Assembly: GCA_040218875.1 (NCBI GenBank)
Contig: JAVJQP010000017.1
DNA from: Coleofasciculus sp937127375
Lineage (GTDB): Bacteria > Cyanobacteriota > Cyanobacteriia > Cyanobacteriales > Coleofasciculaceae
DNA length: 64,000 bases
Strand: one strand, 5' to 3'
The notes under the pieces were generated by a model. The model searched no databases. It worked only from the letters and a program-made list of their open reading frames with translations, and had not been told where the DNA came from. Of this stretch, positions 52,349 through 60,492 are shown in pieces (within the stretch, counting starts at the first letter, position 1; every line of letters starts with the position of its first letter). The position numbers and the translations under genes were made by a program.

Positions 52349-52588
52349 ATGATTGCTCAAACAATGGTGCAACCCTCATCCTGGGTTGAAACTGGCATTA
52401 AGATTCAGCGAGTACGCAATTTATATCTGTTCAAATTCACAGATGCCCTTCAAGTTCGTTTGGATGAGCTTTCTGAACGCCAAAAAGAGGTAAGTCTTAA
52501 TCAAGATGAACAAGCTGAACTCAGTGGGCTTTTGGAATTAGATCGTATCTTTACCCTGTTGAATGCCCGTATTATCGCTGAATCATGA
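52349..52588 (+). CDS. small protein coupled to an HNH nuclease gene
   Basis: This 79-residue protein reads MIAQTMVQPSSWVETGIKIQ, then a helical charged part (DALQVRLDELSERQKEVSLN) and ends LLNARIIAES. Its stop overlaps the ATG of the HNH gene (ATGA), so both are made together. This pairing resembles small toxin-antitoxin or nuclease-partner units seen in cyanobacteria. I do not recognise a named family. It could be an immunity or regulatory partner. Confidence 0.65.
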   Translation: MIAQTMVQPSSWVETGIKIQRVRNLYLFKFTDALQVRLDELSERQKEVSLNQDEQAELSGLLELDRIFTLLNARIIAES

Positions 52589-52839
52589 CGTTGAATGATA
52601 ATGTTAAGCGACAGGTACGGAAAAGGGCAAACTATTTATGTGAATATTGCCACTCCTCAGAAGAAGCCAGTGCTGCTAATTTTGCGATTGACCATATTAT
52701 GCCTCGTTCATTGGGAGGGGCTGATGATTTAGGAAATCTAGCCTTAGCTTGTCAGCGTTGTAATGGATATCGCTACAATTTCGTAACAGGGATCGATCCA
52801 ATTACTCAAGAAGAAATTCAAATGACAAATGACAAATGA
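52585..52839 (+). CDS. HNH endonuclease, C-terminally shortened
   Basis: This 84-residue protein contains an HNH nuclease domain: CEYCHSSEEASAANFAIDHI with the first His, then PRSLGGADDLGNLALACQRC with Asn, and N-x-x-R after it (CNGYRYN). Two CxxC pairs hold a zinc ion. Related proteins usually continue for some 60 residues beyond GIDPITQEEI. Here the frame enters a TGACAAATGAC heptamer-like repeat at about 52822 and stops. So a dispersed repeat has cut off the C-terminus. The catalytic core is still complete. Confidence 0.82.
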   Translation: MTLNDNVKRQVRKRANYLCEYCHSSEEASAANFAIDHIMPRSLGGADDLGNLALACQRCNGYRYNFVTGIDPITQEEIQMTNDK

Positions 52840-52864
52840 CCAATGACTAATGACTAATGACCAA
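52820..52864. repeat. AATGACA-type heptamer repeat
   Basis: Six units of TGACAAA/TGACCAA/TGACTAA occur in a row. The inverse form (TCATTTG) is found at 39588-39612, 46080-46105 and 60280-60320. It overlaps the end of the HNH gene. Confidence 0.85.
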
Positions 52865-52868
52865 TAAC

Positions 52869-53108
52869 TTACCAGGTTGGATCACTATAGAGATTAATCG
52901 TAAGCTGTTCCTGACCCGGTGGTACAGCCGAGATACAGGCGCAAATTGTTTCCCCGTCGTTAATCTCAACCTCACAAGCATGACAGGAACCCATCAGACA
53001 TCCTGTGGGAATGAAAACGCCAGCGCGTTGAGCCACTTGCAGTAGCGGTTCTCCCACTTCTGCATTAATCGTGACATCATCGGGTAAAAATCGAATGGTA
53101 ACACTCAT
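52869..53108 (-). CDS. [2Fe-2S] ferredoxin
   Basis: This 79-residue protein is a plant-type 2Fe-2S ferredoxin. The four cluster cysteines are visible in PTGCLMGSCHACEVEINDGE (C37, C42, C45) and TICACISA (fourth Cys near residue 57). The N-terminal part MSVTIRFLPDDVTINAEVGE forms the usual beta grasp. It is shorter than photosynthetic ferredoxin PetF (about 98) and the loop after the first Cys differs, so it likely has a special partner. It lies 19 bp after cobyric acid synthase on the same strand and is probably co-transcribed. Confidence 0.9.
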   Translation of the reverse strand: MSVTIRFLPDDVTINAEVGEPLLQVAQRAGVFIPTGCLMGSCHACEVEINDGETICACISAVPPGQEQLTINLYSDPTW

Positions 53109-53127
53109 AAACAGGTTTGCTATTAAC

Positions 53128-54624
53128 TCACGTCAAGTTAGGTATAATAGTGCTTAAATCCAAATGAGTCTCTACGCTATCAGCTAAGGAATTCAAAACC
53201 ACTTCGCGCTGCTCTCGATAGTCGGGAATACCCGTTGGCAAAGACGCAAGTCCACGTTGATGTCGCAGTTGATTCAACCACGCCCGTCGCCAAGGACCAT
53301 TATCAAATAAACCATGAAGGTAGGTTCCCCAAATGGACTGAGTGATATCGACTAACCCTAAACCAGGATCATCAAACAGGGGTTGATAGGCAGATTTATT
53401 ATCCGTGGTTTCTGAGTCAATCAGTCGAGAACGCCCTTGATGGATTTCGTAACCCGAAACAGGTAAACCGACTTGGGGATAGTTAGAGGTTACGAGACGC
53501 TGACGTGCTACTTTTCTGGCGGTAATAATTGTTTTAATCGGTAATAATCCTAATCCTTGATATTGTCCCGGTTCATCTTCAATGCCATCGGGATCAAGCA
53601 GGGTTTGACCCAGCATTTGAAACCCACCACAAATCCCTAAAACGGTACCCCCCGCAGCGGCATAGTTTTTAATCTCTTCAAACATGCCTGTTTTGTGCAA
53701 CACGAGTAAGTCGCTAATGGTGGTTTTTGTCCCCGGCAAAATCAGGGCGTCGGGATAGCCGAGGGATTGATTCGGTGTTAAATATTTGACACTGACCGTC
53801 GATTCAGCTTCTAGGGCGTCAAAGTCGGTAAAGTTAGAGATGCGGGGAAAACGAATGACCGCCACCGTTAATTCACTATCCCGTTTTCTCTTATTGTAGC
53901 GATCCAGTAATGCCAAAGAGTCTTCGGCAGGAAAGAGCTCATTGATCCAGGGAATCACCCCAATGACAGGAATTCCGGTGCGTTCTTCGAGCCAAGTGAT
54001 CCCTGATTCCAACAGCGATCGCTGTCCTCTAAACTTATTAATCACGATACCTTTAATCAAGACTCGCTCATCCGGTTCCAAGAGCTCCAGAGTCCCAATA
54101 ATATGAGCAAATGCGCCGCCGCGATCAATATCTACTACGAGTAACGTTGATGCATTTAAATGCTTCGCTACCCGCATATTGGTTAAGTCACGGTGCTTCA
54201 AATTAATTTCTGCTGGACTCCCTGCACCCTCACACACGACAAAATCAAACTCATGACTCAAACGCCGCAGCGACTCTTTAATCGCTTGCCAACCCCGATC
54301 AAAGTACTGTTCATAATAATCCGCCGCGCCGACTTTACCCGCCACTTGACCCATGAGAATGACTTGAGAGGTCATATCCCCCTGGGGTTTAAGTAAAATC
54401 GGGTTCATTTCGACACAGGGCGTCACATCAGCCGCCCAAGCTTGAACCGCTTGAGCATGTCCAATTTCGCCTCCATTGGTAGTGACATAGGCGTTGAGCG
54501 CCATGTTTTGTCCCTTAAATGGAGCCACACGCCAACCGCGCCGGGAAAGAATACGGCACAAGGCGGTAGTAATAAAGGATTTTCCTGCGTGGGAGGTTGT
54601 TCCCACCACCATCAGCGATTTCAT
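53128..54624 (-). CDS. cobQ: cobyric acid synthase
   Basis: This 498-residue amidotransferase adds four amide groups to adenosylcobyrinic a,c-diamide in the cobalamin pathway. The N-terminal ATP-binding half shows MVVGTTSHAGKSFITTALCR and VVCEGAGSPAEINL. The glutaminase half has the nucleophile Cys in LGICGGFQMLG (about residue 170 from the end) and the His in YLHGLFDN. The chain is full length. A ferredoxin gene follows directly. No cobalamin riboswitch was recognised upstream. The gene starts with a clear ATG at 54624. Confidence 0.96.
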   Translation of the reverse strand: MKSLMVVGTTSHAGKSFITTALCRILSRRGWRVAPFKGQNMALNAYVTTNGGEIGHAQAVQAWAADVTPCVEMNPILLKPQGDMTSQVILMGQVAGKVGAADYYEQYFDRGWQAIKESLRRLSHEFDFVVCEGAGSPAEINLKHRDLTNMRVAKHLNASTLLVVDIDRGGAFAHIIGTLELLEPDERVLIKGIVINKFRGQRSLLESGITWLEERTGIPVIGVIPWINELFPAEDSLALLDRYNKRKRDSELTVAVIRFPRISNFTDFDALEAESTVSVKYLTPNQSLGYPDALILPGTKTTISDLLVLHKTGMFEEIKNYAAAGGTVLGICGGFQMLGQTLLDPDGIEDEPGQYQGLGLLPIKTIITARKVARQRLVTSNYPQVGLPVSGYEIHQGRSRLIDSETTDNKSAYQPLFDDPGLGLVDITQSIWGTYLHGLFDNGPWRRAWLNQLRHQRGLASLPTGIPDYREQREVVLNSLADSVETHLDLSTIIPNLT

Positions 54625-54712
54625 AAAGCGGGTTAAGAGTTATCGGGTAATCAGAACGAATAGAAGCAACCCTCAGACTATGCACTTAGATTGAATGTCA
54701 CTGACTTAAGCG

Positions 54713-54778
54713 TTTGTAGTGAGCGCTTTAGCGCTTGAGGCACGCTTCGTGCCGACTACGAACTCATATTATTTCAGT
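54713..54778. repeat. TTTGTAGT hairpin element
   Basis: TTTGTAGTGAGCGCTTTAGC starts a unit with the hairpins GAGCGCTTTAGCGCTT and GGCACGCTTCGTGCC, ending GACTACGAACT. It belongs to the same type as 16964-17034. Confidence 0.7.
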
Positions 54779-54788
54779 GCTATTCTAC

Positions 54789-55199
54789 TTAGATTGGTAA
54801 TCGCAACCAACGGTTCCAGGCGTGAGCGATGCGATTCCAAAGGGATGGCGGAGGTAATGACTCGCCTCGGCTTGCCCATTTTTCCACCAGTTGACGACCC
54901 AAGGGTGTGAGACGAAAACTGTCGGTAATACCTTGACCATCAACTTCTCGCCGCAAAACGCCGACTTGAATCAACCACAGTAAATCACGTTCGGCTGCCA
55001 ACTCGGATAAGGGACTTTTAGTATAGCCCTGTTCTATCCCTTTTTGCGTCGCGATCGCGAGTAGGGAAACACTGGTTGAACGCATCTCCTTATACAAGGT
55101 TAACTGGAAGGGCAGACAGCGCAACGCTTGTTCAGCGCGTTTTATGGTGCGTTCTGGATAGTGAACCGACTGGGCTTTTTCAGAGGAAATAGATGTCAT
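54789..55199 (-). CDS. conserved cyanobacterial protein, winged-helix-like
   Basis: This 136-residue protein has no signal or membrane segment. Its central part SPLSELAAERDLLWLIQVGV, then LRREVDGQGITDSFRLTPLG resembles a winged-helix fold, often used to bind DNA. The N-terminus ERTIKRAEQALRCLPFQLTL is helical. The C-terminus is rich in Trp and Arg (WNRIAHAWNRWLRLPI). It resembles proteins kept across cyanobacteria without assigned role. It is a lone gene. Confidence 0.7.
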   Translation of the reverse strand: MTSISSEKAQSVHYPERTIKRAEQALRCLPFQLTLYKEMRSTSVSLLAIATQKGIEQGYTKSPLSELAAERDLLWLIQVGVLRREVDGQGITDSFRLTPLGRQLVEKWASRGESLPPPSLWNRIAHAWNRWLRLPI

Positions 55200-55336
55200 T
55201 GCAACTGGATTAGCTCCTGGAAACGCTGGTAAATCCTACGTTTAGACCTCTTTTTATCTTACCAGGGGGCTTGGGGAAGCCTACACCATAATCTTTGATT
55301 TGGTGTAGGAGGATGTCACCTTAACCTCACAGGAGA

Positions 55337-55400
55337 GGGCGACCCGAGTTTATTGAGTGGATTGGTGTTGTGAATTGGTGCCATGCGGGTTGCCCCTACA
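55337..55400. repeat. GGGCGACCCG family element
   Basis: GGGCGACCCG on the left and GCGGGTTGCCCCTACA on the right are imperfect inverses. It is the second of three members (18313, 56534). Confidence 0.8.
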
Positions 55401-55478
55401 CGGCATCTAGACTGAATAAAGCTTCCGAAGGTAGTAGGATGAAAAATAGTTAAGTAGTCAACACAGGGAAAAAGACTT

Positions 55479-55913
55479 ATGGCTTTAAGCATTGGTGATA
55501 AAGCTCCGGCATTTACCGCCAAAGATGATGCAGGGAAGACCGTTTCCCTGTCCGACTTGGCGGGAAAAACAGTAGTTCTCTATTTTTATCCCAAAGACGA
55601 TACCCCAGGTTGCACCAAGGAAGCTCAAAGCTTCCGGGACAACTATGCTGAATATCAAGGCAAAGATATGGTTGTTCTCGGTGTCAGCATGGATGATGAG
55701 ACATCCCATAAGCAATTTAAGGAGAAGTATGGCTTGCCTTTCCAATTGCTCGCTGATCCGGATGGCACGCTTACCAAAGCTTACGATGTTGAAGGCGGTG
55801 GTTACTCCAAGCGCGTCACTTATGTGATTAACGGTGAAGGTACGATCACTTATGTTGATGAGAAGGTGAAAACCGATTCCCATGCTCAGGATATCCTAGC
55901 TAGCATGAGCTAG
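55479..55913 (+). CDS. peroxiredoxin of the PrxQ/Bcp type, without the usual resolving cysteine
   Basis: This 144-residue thiol peroxidase reduces hydroperoxides. The peroxidatic Cys is in DDTPGCTKEAQSFRDNY (about C46). In E. coli Bcp a second Cys follows five residues later; here that position is Ser, and no other Cys is visible in the protein. So it should work as a 1-Cys type and needs an outside thiol. The conserved Thr and Arg are present (VSMDDETSHKQFKEKYGLPF, then LLADPDG). AGGGAAAAAGACTT precedes the ATG. A hairpin follows the stop. Confidence 0.92.
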   Translation: MALSIGDKAPAFTAKDDAGKTVSLSDLAGKTVVLYFYPKDDTPGCTKEAQSFRDNYAEYQGKDMVVLGVSMDDETSHKQFKEKYGLPFQLLADPDGTLTKAYDVEGGGYSKRVTYVINGEGTITYVDEKVKTDSHAQDILASMS

Positions 55914-55921
55914 CCGCCTTG

Positions 55922-55942
55922 TTCCCAGGCAAAGCCTGGGAA
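55922..55942. terminator. hairpin after the peroxiredoxin gene
   Basis: TTCCCAGGC and GCCTGGGAA pair perfectly around AAA, nine bases after the stop codon. There is no T run behind it, so it may be a 3' stabiliser rather than a true terminator. Confidence 0.5.
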
Positions 55943-55968
55943 TGGTTTCAGGACGGTTCTACTTCCAG

Positions 55969-56361
55969 TTATCTAATGCCTCCCCCAGCCGGAGTAGACG
56001 AGTTATTGGGTTGAACGGGCTGTTGATTTCTTAACCGTTCTCGTTGTAGCTGTCGGAACTCTTGCGTGGCATTGTCTAAGTTTTGATCCAGTTCGCTGTT
56101 AAACGCCTCAGAATCAACGCCTAAACGGGAGCGATGGATAAAATCAAAGACATTAAAGCCACTGTTACCCGTTGTTCCCGTAAGTGAATCTCGCTCATTT
56201 TGGCGATTATCCATATCTTCGAGGGGATTTACCCGTTCAGTAGTCTGTGCGATCGCTCCTTCAGGGATAATGATTGAGGTCATGCTAACAACCACTCCTA
56301 ACCCTAGGGAAGCGAACAGGGTTGAGGTGAGTGCCGGAGTCAATAGGGTGCTGATCTTCAT
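55969..56361 (-). CDS. small secreted protein of unknown function
   Basis: This 130-residue protein has a signal peptide (MKISTLLTPALTSTLFASLG, hydrophobic to about 33, cleavage near AIA). The mature part is polar and low in hydrophobics: ERVNPLEDMDNRQNERDSL, SGFNVFDFIHRSRLGVD and a helical EFRQLQRERLRNQQP. It ends in a Pro/Ser/Gly tail. No family recognised, but cyanobacteria have many such small exported proteins. Confidence 0.7.
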   Translation of the reverse strand: MKISTLLTPALTSTLFASLGLGVVVSMTSIIIPEGAIAQTTERVNPLEDMDNRQNERDSLTGTTGNSGFNVFDFIHRSRLGVDSEAFNSELDQNLDNATQEFRQLQRERLRNQQPVQPNNSSTPAGGGIR

Positions 56362-56533
56362 GGCAATTAACCTGTTTATTTAGAAATACAATTAGATTTC
56401 CATAAGGACACGGCAGTGCCGTGACCCTACTATAGCGCCTCCAATTATTTTTATCTGGGATTTTTTCCCGATCGCTATCATCAGCCATCTCTTTCTTAAC
56501 ACGTTTCGAGAGCGATCGCTCTTTTAATTTCCG

Positions 56534-56594
56534 GTAGGGGCGACCCGCTTGCACAAATTGACAACTGTGTCCACTCAATTTTATCGGGTCGCCC
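56534..56594. repeat. GGGCGACCCG family element
   Basis: GTAGGGGCGACCCGCTTG on the left and TATCGGGTCGCCC on the right. Third member of the family; it lies in the inverse direction to the one at 55337. Confidence 0.85.
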
Positions 56595-56637
56595 TTTCTT
56601 TTAACAGGGAGTCTAGATACCTGAGTCGGGGCGGGTG

Positions 56638-56710
56638 TAGTGGCGTGACACAGCTAAAATTGTGGAATAGATTTGACGTTTAAACCGGGCGCACGCCATG
56701 CGCCCCTACA
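56638..56710. repeat. 73-bp dispersed element (GGGCGCACG family)
   Basis: Nearly identical to 43245-43318, with GGGCGCACGCCATGCGCCC as the inner hairpin. The two copies are 13 kb apart and in the same orientation. Confidence 0.88.
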
Positions 56711-56744
56711 ATTCTAATCCACCAAATAAGGTGTGCCACGCCAG

Positions 56745-56818
56745 TAGGGTGCGTTAGCGTTCGCGAAGCGTTCCCGCAGGGTAGCGTTCCCGAAGGGTAG
56801 GGTAGCGTAACGCACCTT
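56745..56818. repeat. compound hairpin GGTGCGTTAGCG ... CGTAACGCACC
   Basis: GGTGCGTTA and TAACGCACC are inverse arms. Between them are TTCGCGAAGCGTTCCCG and a doubled GTAGCGTTCCCGxAGGG. It lies just downstream of the NACHT gene together with an AAACCCGCCCCTACA arm at 56840. Confidence 0.75.
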
Positions 56819-56850
56819 TGCAACCCAAAAGATAGTCGTGAAACCCGCCC

Positions 56851-59277
56851 CTACACTAATTGTGCCAATTTTTTCTGGGCAAACTCTCTAACTTTATCAT
56901 CAGGATCATTTTCGGCTCTGTCGCGCAGCAAGGGTAGAGTCTGGGGATTATCAGGATATTGTTTTATAATGATTTCAATGGCTAATTGCCGAGGATTTCT
57001 TTGCCTGTCTTTCTCGCGCACAAAGGGATCATTGAGAGCGCGATCGCGTAATAATTCAAATAGCCATGGCTCATATTTCCATCCTTTGGCTATTTCTTTC
57101 ACCGCTACAAATCGTACATTATCGTCATCATCATATTGGGCTTTTTGTTTCAGCATAGGTAAGGTGTCTGGGTCATACTTCCAGCCTTTAGCTATTTCTT
57201 CCACCGCTGCACGTCGCACAAACTTATCGTCATCAGATTGGGCTTTTTGCTTCAGCCAAGGTAAGGTGTCTGGGTCATCTTTCCAGCCTTTGGCTATTTC
57301 TTCCACCGCTGCACTTCCCACAGCCGAATCGTCATTAGATTGGGCTTTTTGTTTGAGAATAGGTAAAGTGTCTGGGTCATTTTTCCAGCCTTTGGCTAAT
57401 TCTTGCACCGCTGCATGTCGCACAGCCGAATCGTCATCAGATTGGGCTTTTTGTTTCAGCATAGGTAAGGTGTCTGGATCATTTTTCCAGCCTTTGGCTA
57501 ATTCTTGCACTGCTGCACGTCGCACAAACTTATCGTCATCAGATTGGGCTTTTTGTTTCAGCATAGGTAAGGTGTCTGGAGAATCATGCCAGGTTGTCGC
57601 AATTGCCGCAACCGCTTGAATACGAATTTCTCGAACTAAAATGAATTCCCTGATAGATGATTTGTAATAGTCAGGTAAGTCATACTGAATTAACCCCTTA
57701 ATCTGGTTCAGTAATTGATTCGCTGTCGATATGATAACCGAACGATTCCTCACCTCAGACAGGCAATCCGCCGCTAGAAACACATTAATAAACTTTTCCG
57801 CTTCTCCCGACTGATTCCTCAAATAATCTATAATCTCCCCAGCTAACCTGGGTTCAATCATCCCCACAATCAGCCGTAACACTTCATGCCAAGACTCATC
57901 CTGCCAATGCTTGCCAAAAACCTCTGTTTTCAACCCCTCCAGAGAAATTGTTCGTTCCTTCTCAAACCGCCAAACATATTCCCAAGCGCAGAAATACTCC
58001 AAAAACGTCCGATGCACAAAGGCATAATAATCCGCCCCCATGAAACATAAGATAAAATTCCGTTCCCGCAGTTGCTTAATCATCACCCTCGCCACCGCCC
58101 TGGAATTATTGATATCTAGCGTTTTCAGATACTTGGTCAAAATTCCTTCTAACTCATCCGCCGCAATCAGATTACCCGCTAAACCTTTCTCTGCTGCTTG
58201 CATCTGATAAGCTACCTGACGCAACATCTCCTGCTTATCTTTATAATCAATGGTTTGAATCTCTAACTGCTGATGTTCTACTAACGCCCGTTCCACATCC
58301 CATTGATGCAGCAATACCCGCGACGCTTGGTTGTATAATTCAGGTCTATCTCTGGGTAATTCCTGATTGCGATTTAATATTGCCATCATTGTCAGCAATA
58401 AGGGATTTCCAGCCAGTTCGCGAATCGCTTTTGAGGTATCAATTGCCCGTTGGAGTCGTTCCCGCTTCCTCTGTTTATCCACTTGATTGGTAAAGGTTAA
58501 ATCATGCCAACGGGTAATAAACTCCTTAACCTGATTTGCCTCCAAATCTTGCAACATAAAATGATAAAACTCGGCATCTCGTAACCGCTGCGGTTTATAG
58601 CCAATCACGCGAGACGTAACAATTACCCGCACATCAGGATAGTCATTGGTGAAGCGATGAATATCGGTAATCACATCTTCCCGTTTTCCCGGATCAAATA
58701 CCTCATCCAAGCCATCAAACATGACCAAAGCATTTCCGGCTTTTAACTGTTCCACCAGTTCACGCTGATTCAGATGACAGACAATCCCACTGCTATCATG
58801 AAAAAATTCCAGGAAATTCTTACATTGTCCCGCGTCGCGATTCCGCATATAGGTGCGTAATTCAATCAGCAGCGGTATCGGCTGAAAATTGGCGTCATTG
58901 GGGGTATAATTTGCCCAATCTAATGCCAAATATTGTAACAAGGTAGACTTGCCAGAACCCGGATCACCCAGAATTACCAGATAACGATAATTATCTTTAT
59001 CGTTAATAATTTCATTGATGGGGCAGATTGGCTGTTGAGAATAAACCTGTTTATAGTCGGTTAACTCTTCCACAGACACATCCGCGTCAAGTAGATGACT
59101 CTCTCGCAGTCGCCGTTGATGTTCTTTGGGGAGTTCATAAACTTGGGGTAATACCTGATGAACTTGTCGCACATTTTGGGGAATAAAAACTTGCCCAAGT
59201 TTCAGTTCATTATAGGCGCAGCCTGTGGTGTCTAAACTGGATAGGTTTAAATGACTGTAGCGTTCCCGTAATCCTGT
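56851..59277 (-). pseudogene. 5'-truncated NACHT NTPase with C-terminal HEAT repeats
   Basis: A NACHT (STAND-class) NTPase has Walker A LVILGDPGSGKSTLLQYLA (residues 65-83 counted from GTG 59172), Walker B ALVMFDGLDEVFD, then the helical NACHT domain. HEAT repeats follow (about 540-773). Five of these are nearly identical 34-residue units (DDPDTLPMLKQKAQSDDD-like). The frame is open back to 59277, encoding ERYSHLNLSSLD and KLGQVFIPQNVRQ, the linker that normally follows an effector domain. An in-frame TAA at 59278-59280 and a GTGGG repeat lie just before. So the N-terminal effector and start codon are missing. A shortened GTG-started product is possible. Confidence 0.75.
57120..57600 (-). repeat. 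five near-identical 102-bp repeats inside the NACHT-HEAT gene
   Basis: The phrase AGGTAAGGTGTCTGG recurs at about 57158, 57260, 57362, 57464 and 57566, a steady 102-bp (34-codon) period. Units differ at only a few bases, much less than old HEAT repeats usually do. This points to recent copy-number change or gene conversion. Confidence 0.88.
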
Positions 59278-59280
59278 TTA

Positions 59281-59340
59281 CTATTTAAATTAAAGTGGGT
59301 GGGACCCTGCCCACCCTACGGTATATCAAGGGTTTTAACG
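59281..59340. repeat. GGTGGG-CCCACC palindrome at the NACHT 5' break
   Basis: GGGTGGGACCCTGCCCACCC followed by TACGGTATATCAAGGGTTT matches 11981-12019, where the same 40 bp precede the Uma2 remnant. Here it abuts the broken 5' end of the NACHT gene. Confidence 0.8.
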
Positions 59341-59367
59341 CTCCCAAACTGCCAAGTTTCAATGCCA

Positions 59368-60261
59368 TTAAGCAAATCGACGCCGCAACAATGGACTAAT
59401 TAGAACTAAGGCGATAGTGGCAAAGCCAAACAAGACTAAAACAGCCCCGCCAAATGTAATTGAAGCCCAAGGTGCTTCCATGACAACACTACCTAAAGAC
59501 CAATCTCCGTGAAGGTAGAGATAGCGAATTGGTTCAATCGCATAACTCAAGGGATTGAGACTGGCGACAAACTGCAACCATTTTGGCATAAAGGATAGCG
59601 GCGCTAGGGCGGTGCTGGCAAATAAGAGGGGTAAGTTGGTGACAAAAATGACGGCAATTAGTTCAATATGACCCGGAAGCACAAATGCGAGTCCTAAACT
59701 TAATGCTGTCATCCCGATTACCAGCAAGAAAACAATTAACGCGATCGCACCCAGTCCGGCTATATTGGGAACACCCGCACCCATCACTGCACTAGCGGCG
59801 ACAATCACCACGGCTTGGATAAAACTGAGGGCGACGATATAGATAGCGGATGCGGCGACAATGGAGAAGCGAGACGCCAAAGGTGCAACAAGTAAGCGAT
59901 TAAGAAAGCCAAATTCCCGGTCAAACATCACGGGTAAGCCAGCATTGAGCGCACCAGCGAAGGCGGTAAATACAATTACACCAGCACTCAAGAATTGGGC
60001 GTATGATAAGCTTTCGCCAAAGAGTCCTTTTGGCGCATTTTGAAATAACGCCCCAAACAGAATCAGCCACATCAACGGCTGAATCACGCCAGCGATTAAT
60101 GTAGATGGGCGTCGTTGCAATTGGATAAACAAGCGCTTAGTGAGTGCCAAGGTTTCTTGGACAAATTCACCCACACCCGCCTTATCGCTGACGGGGACTT
60201 GACTTACTACGTCAGGTTGCCAATTAATTTCCGGTTTTGATGGTGTTACAGTTCCACTCAT
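59368..60261 (-). CDS. ABC-2 type exporter permease (DrrB-like)
   Basis: This 297-residue membrane protein has six membrane helices after a 60-residue cytoplasmic start (TLALTKRLFIQLQRRPS). It belongs to the ABC-2 permease family that forms exporters for drugs, lipids or polysaccharides. Family signatures are PLMWLILFGALF, the QFLSAGVIVFTAFAGAL helix and ASTALAPLSFMPKWLQF, then NPLSYAIEPIRYLYLHG. Its ATPase partner lies upstream on the same strand at 60493. The 230-bp gap between them is filled with repeats. The substrate is unknown. Confidence 0.93.
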   Translation of the reverse strand: MSGTVTPSKPEINWQPDVVSQVPVSDKAGVGEFVQETLALTKRLFIQLQRRPSTLIAGVIQPLMWLILFGALFQNAPKGLFGESLSYAQFLSAGVIVFTAFAGALNAGLPVMFDREFGFLNRLLVAPLASRFSIVAASAIYIVALSFIQAVVIVAASAVMGAGVPNIAGLGAIALIVFLLVIGMTALSLGLAFVLPGHIELIAVIFVTNLPLLFASTALAPLSFMPKWLQFVASLNPLSYAIEPIRYLYLHGDWSLGSVVMEAPWASITFGGAVLVLFGFATIALVLISPLLRRRFA

Positions 60262-60279
60262 AATGTTATTTGTTATTGG

Positions 60280-60480
60280 TTATTTGTCATTTGTCATTTG
60301 TCATTTGTCATTCGTCATTTAGTCGGGGCGGGTTTAGTTACATCTGGGTGTAACTAAAAAGATAGTAGTGAAACCCGCCCCTACATAATCTCCCCCATCT
60401 CCCTCATCTCCCTCATCTCCCTCATCTCCCTCATTTCCCCCAGCTCCCAGACGTAGCATGCTACGTCTCTACAAGCTCCC
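60280..60480. repeat. four different repeats stacked between the two ABC genes
   Basis: In order: TCATTTG heptamers (60284-60320); a GGGCGGGTTT family element (60324-60385) almost identical to the 236-620 units; CTCCCTCAT 9-mers (60392-60440); and the palindrome AGACGTAGCATGCTACGTCT (60449-60468). Together they separate genes that are normally adjacent. Confidence 0.92.
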
Positions 60481-60492
60481 CCTGCTCCCTCA

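Noticed and set aside
53128..54800. Cobalamin riboswitch ahead of cobyric acid synthase
   Set aside because: No B12-box-like conserved stretch was found in the region upstream of 54624. Only dispersed hairpins were seen.
56969..57619. Plus-strand open frame of 216 codons
   Set aside because: It is the antisense of the HEAT repeats of the NACHT gene. Its length comes from the repeated composition, and the minus-strand frame has NACHT motifs.
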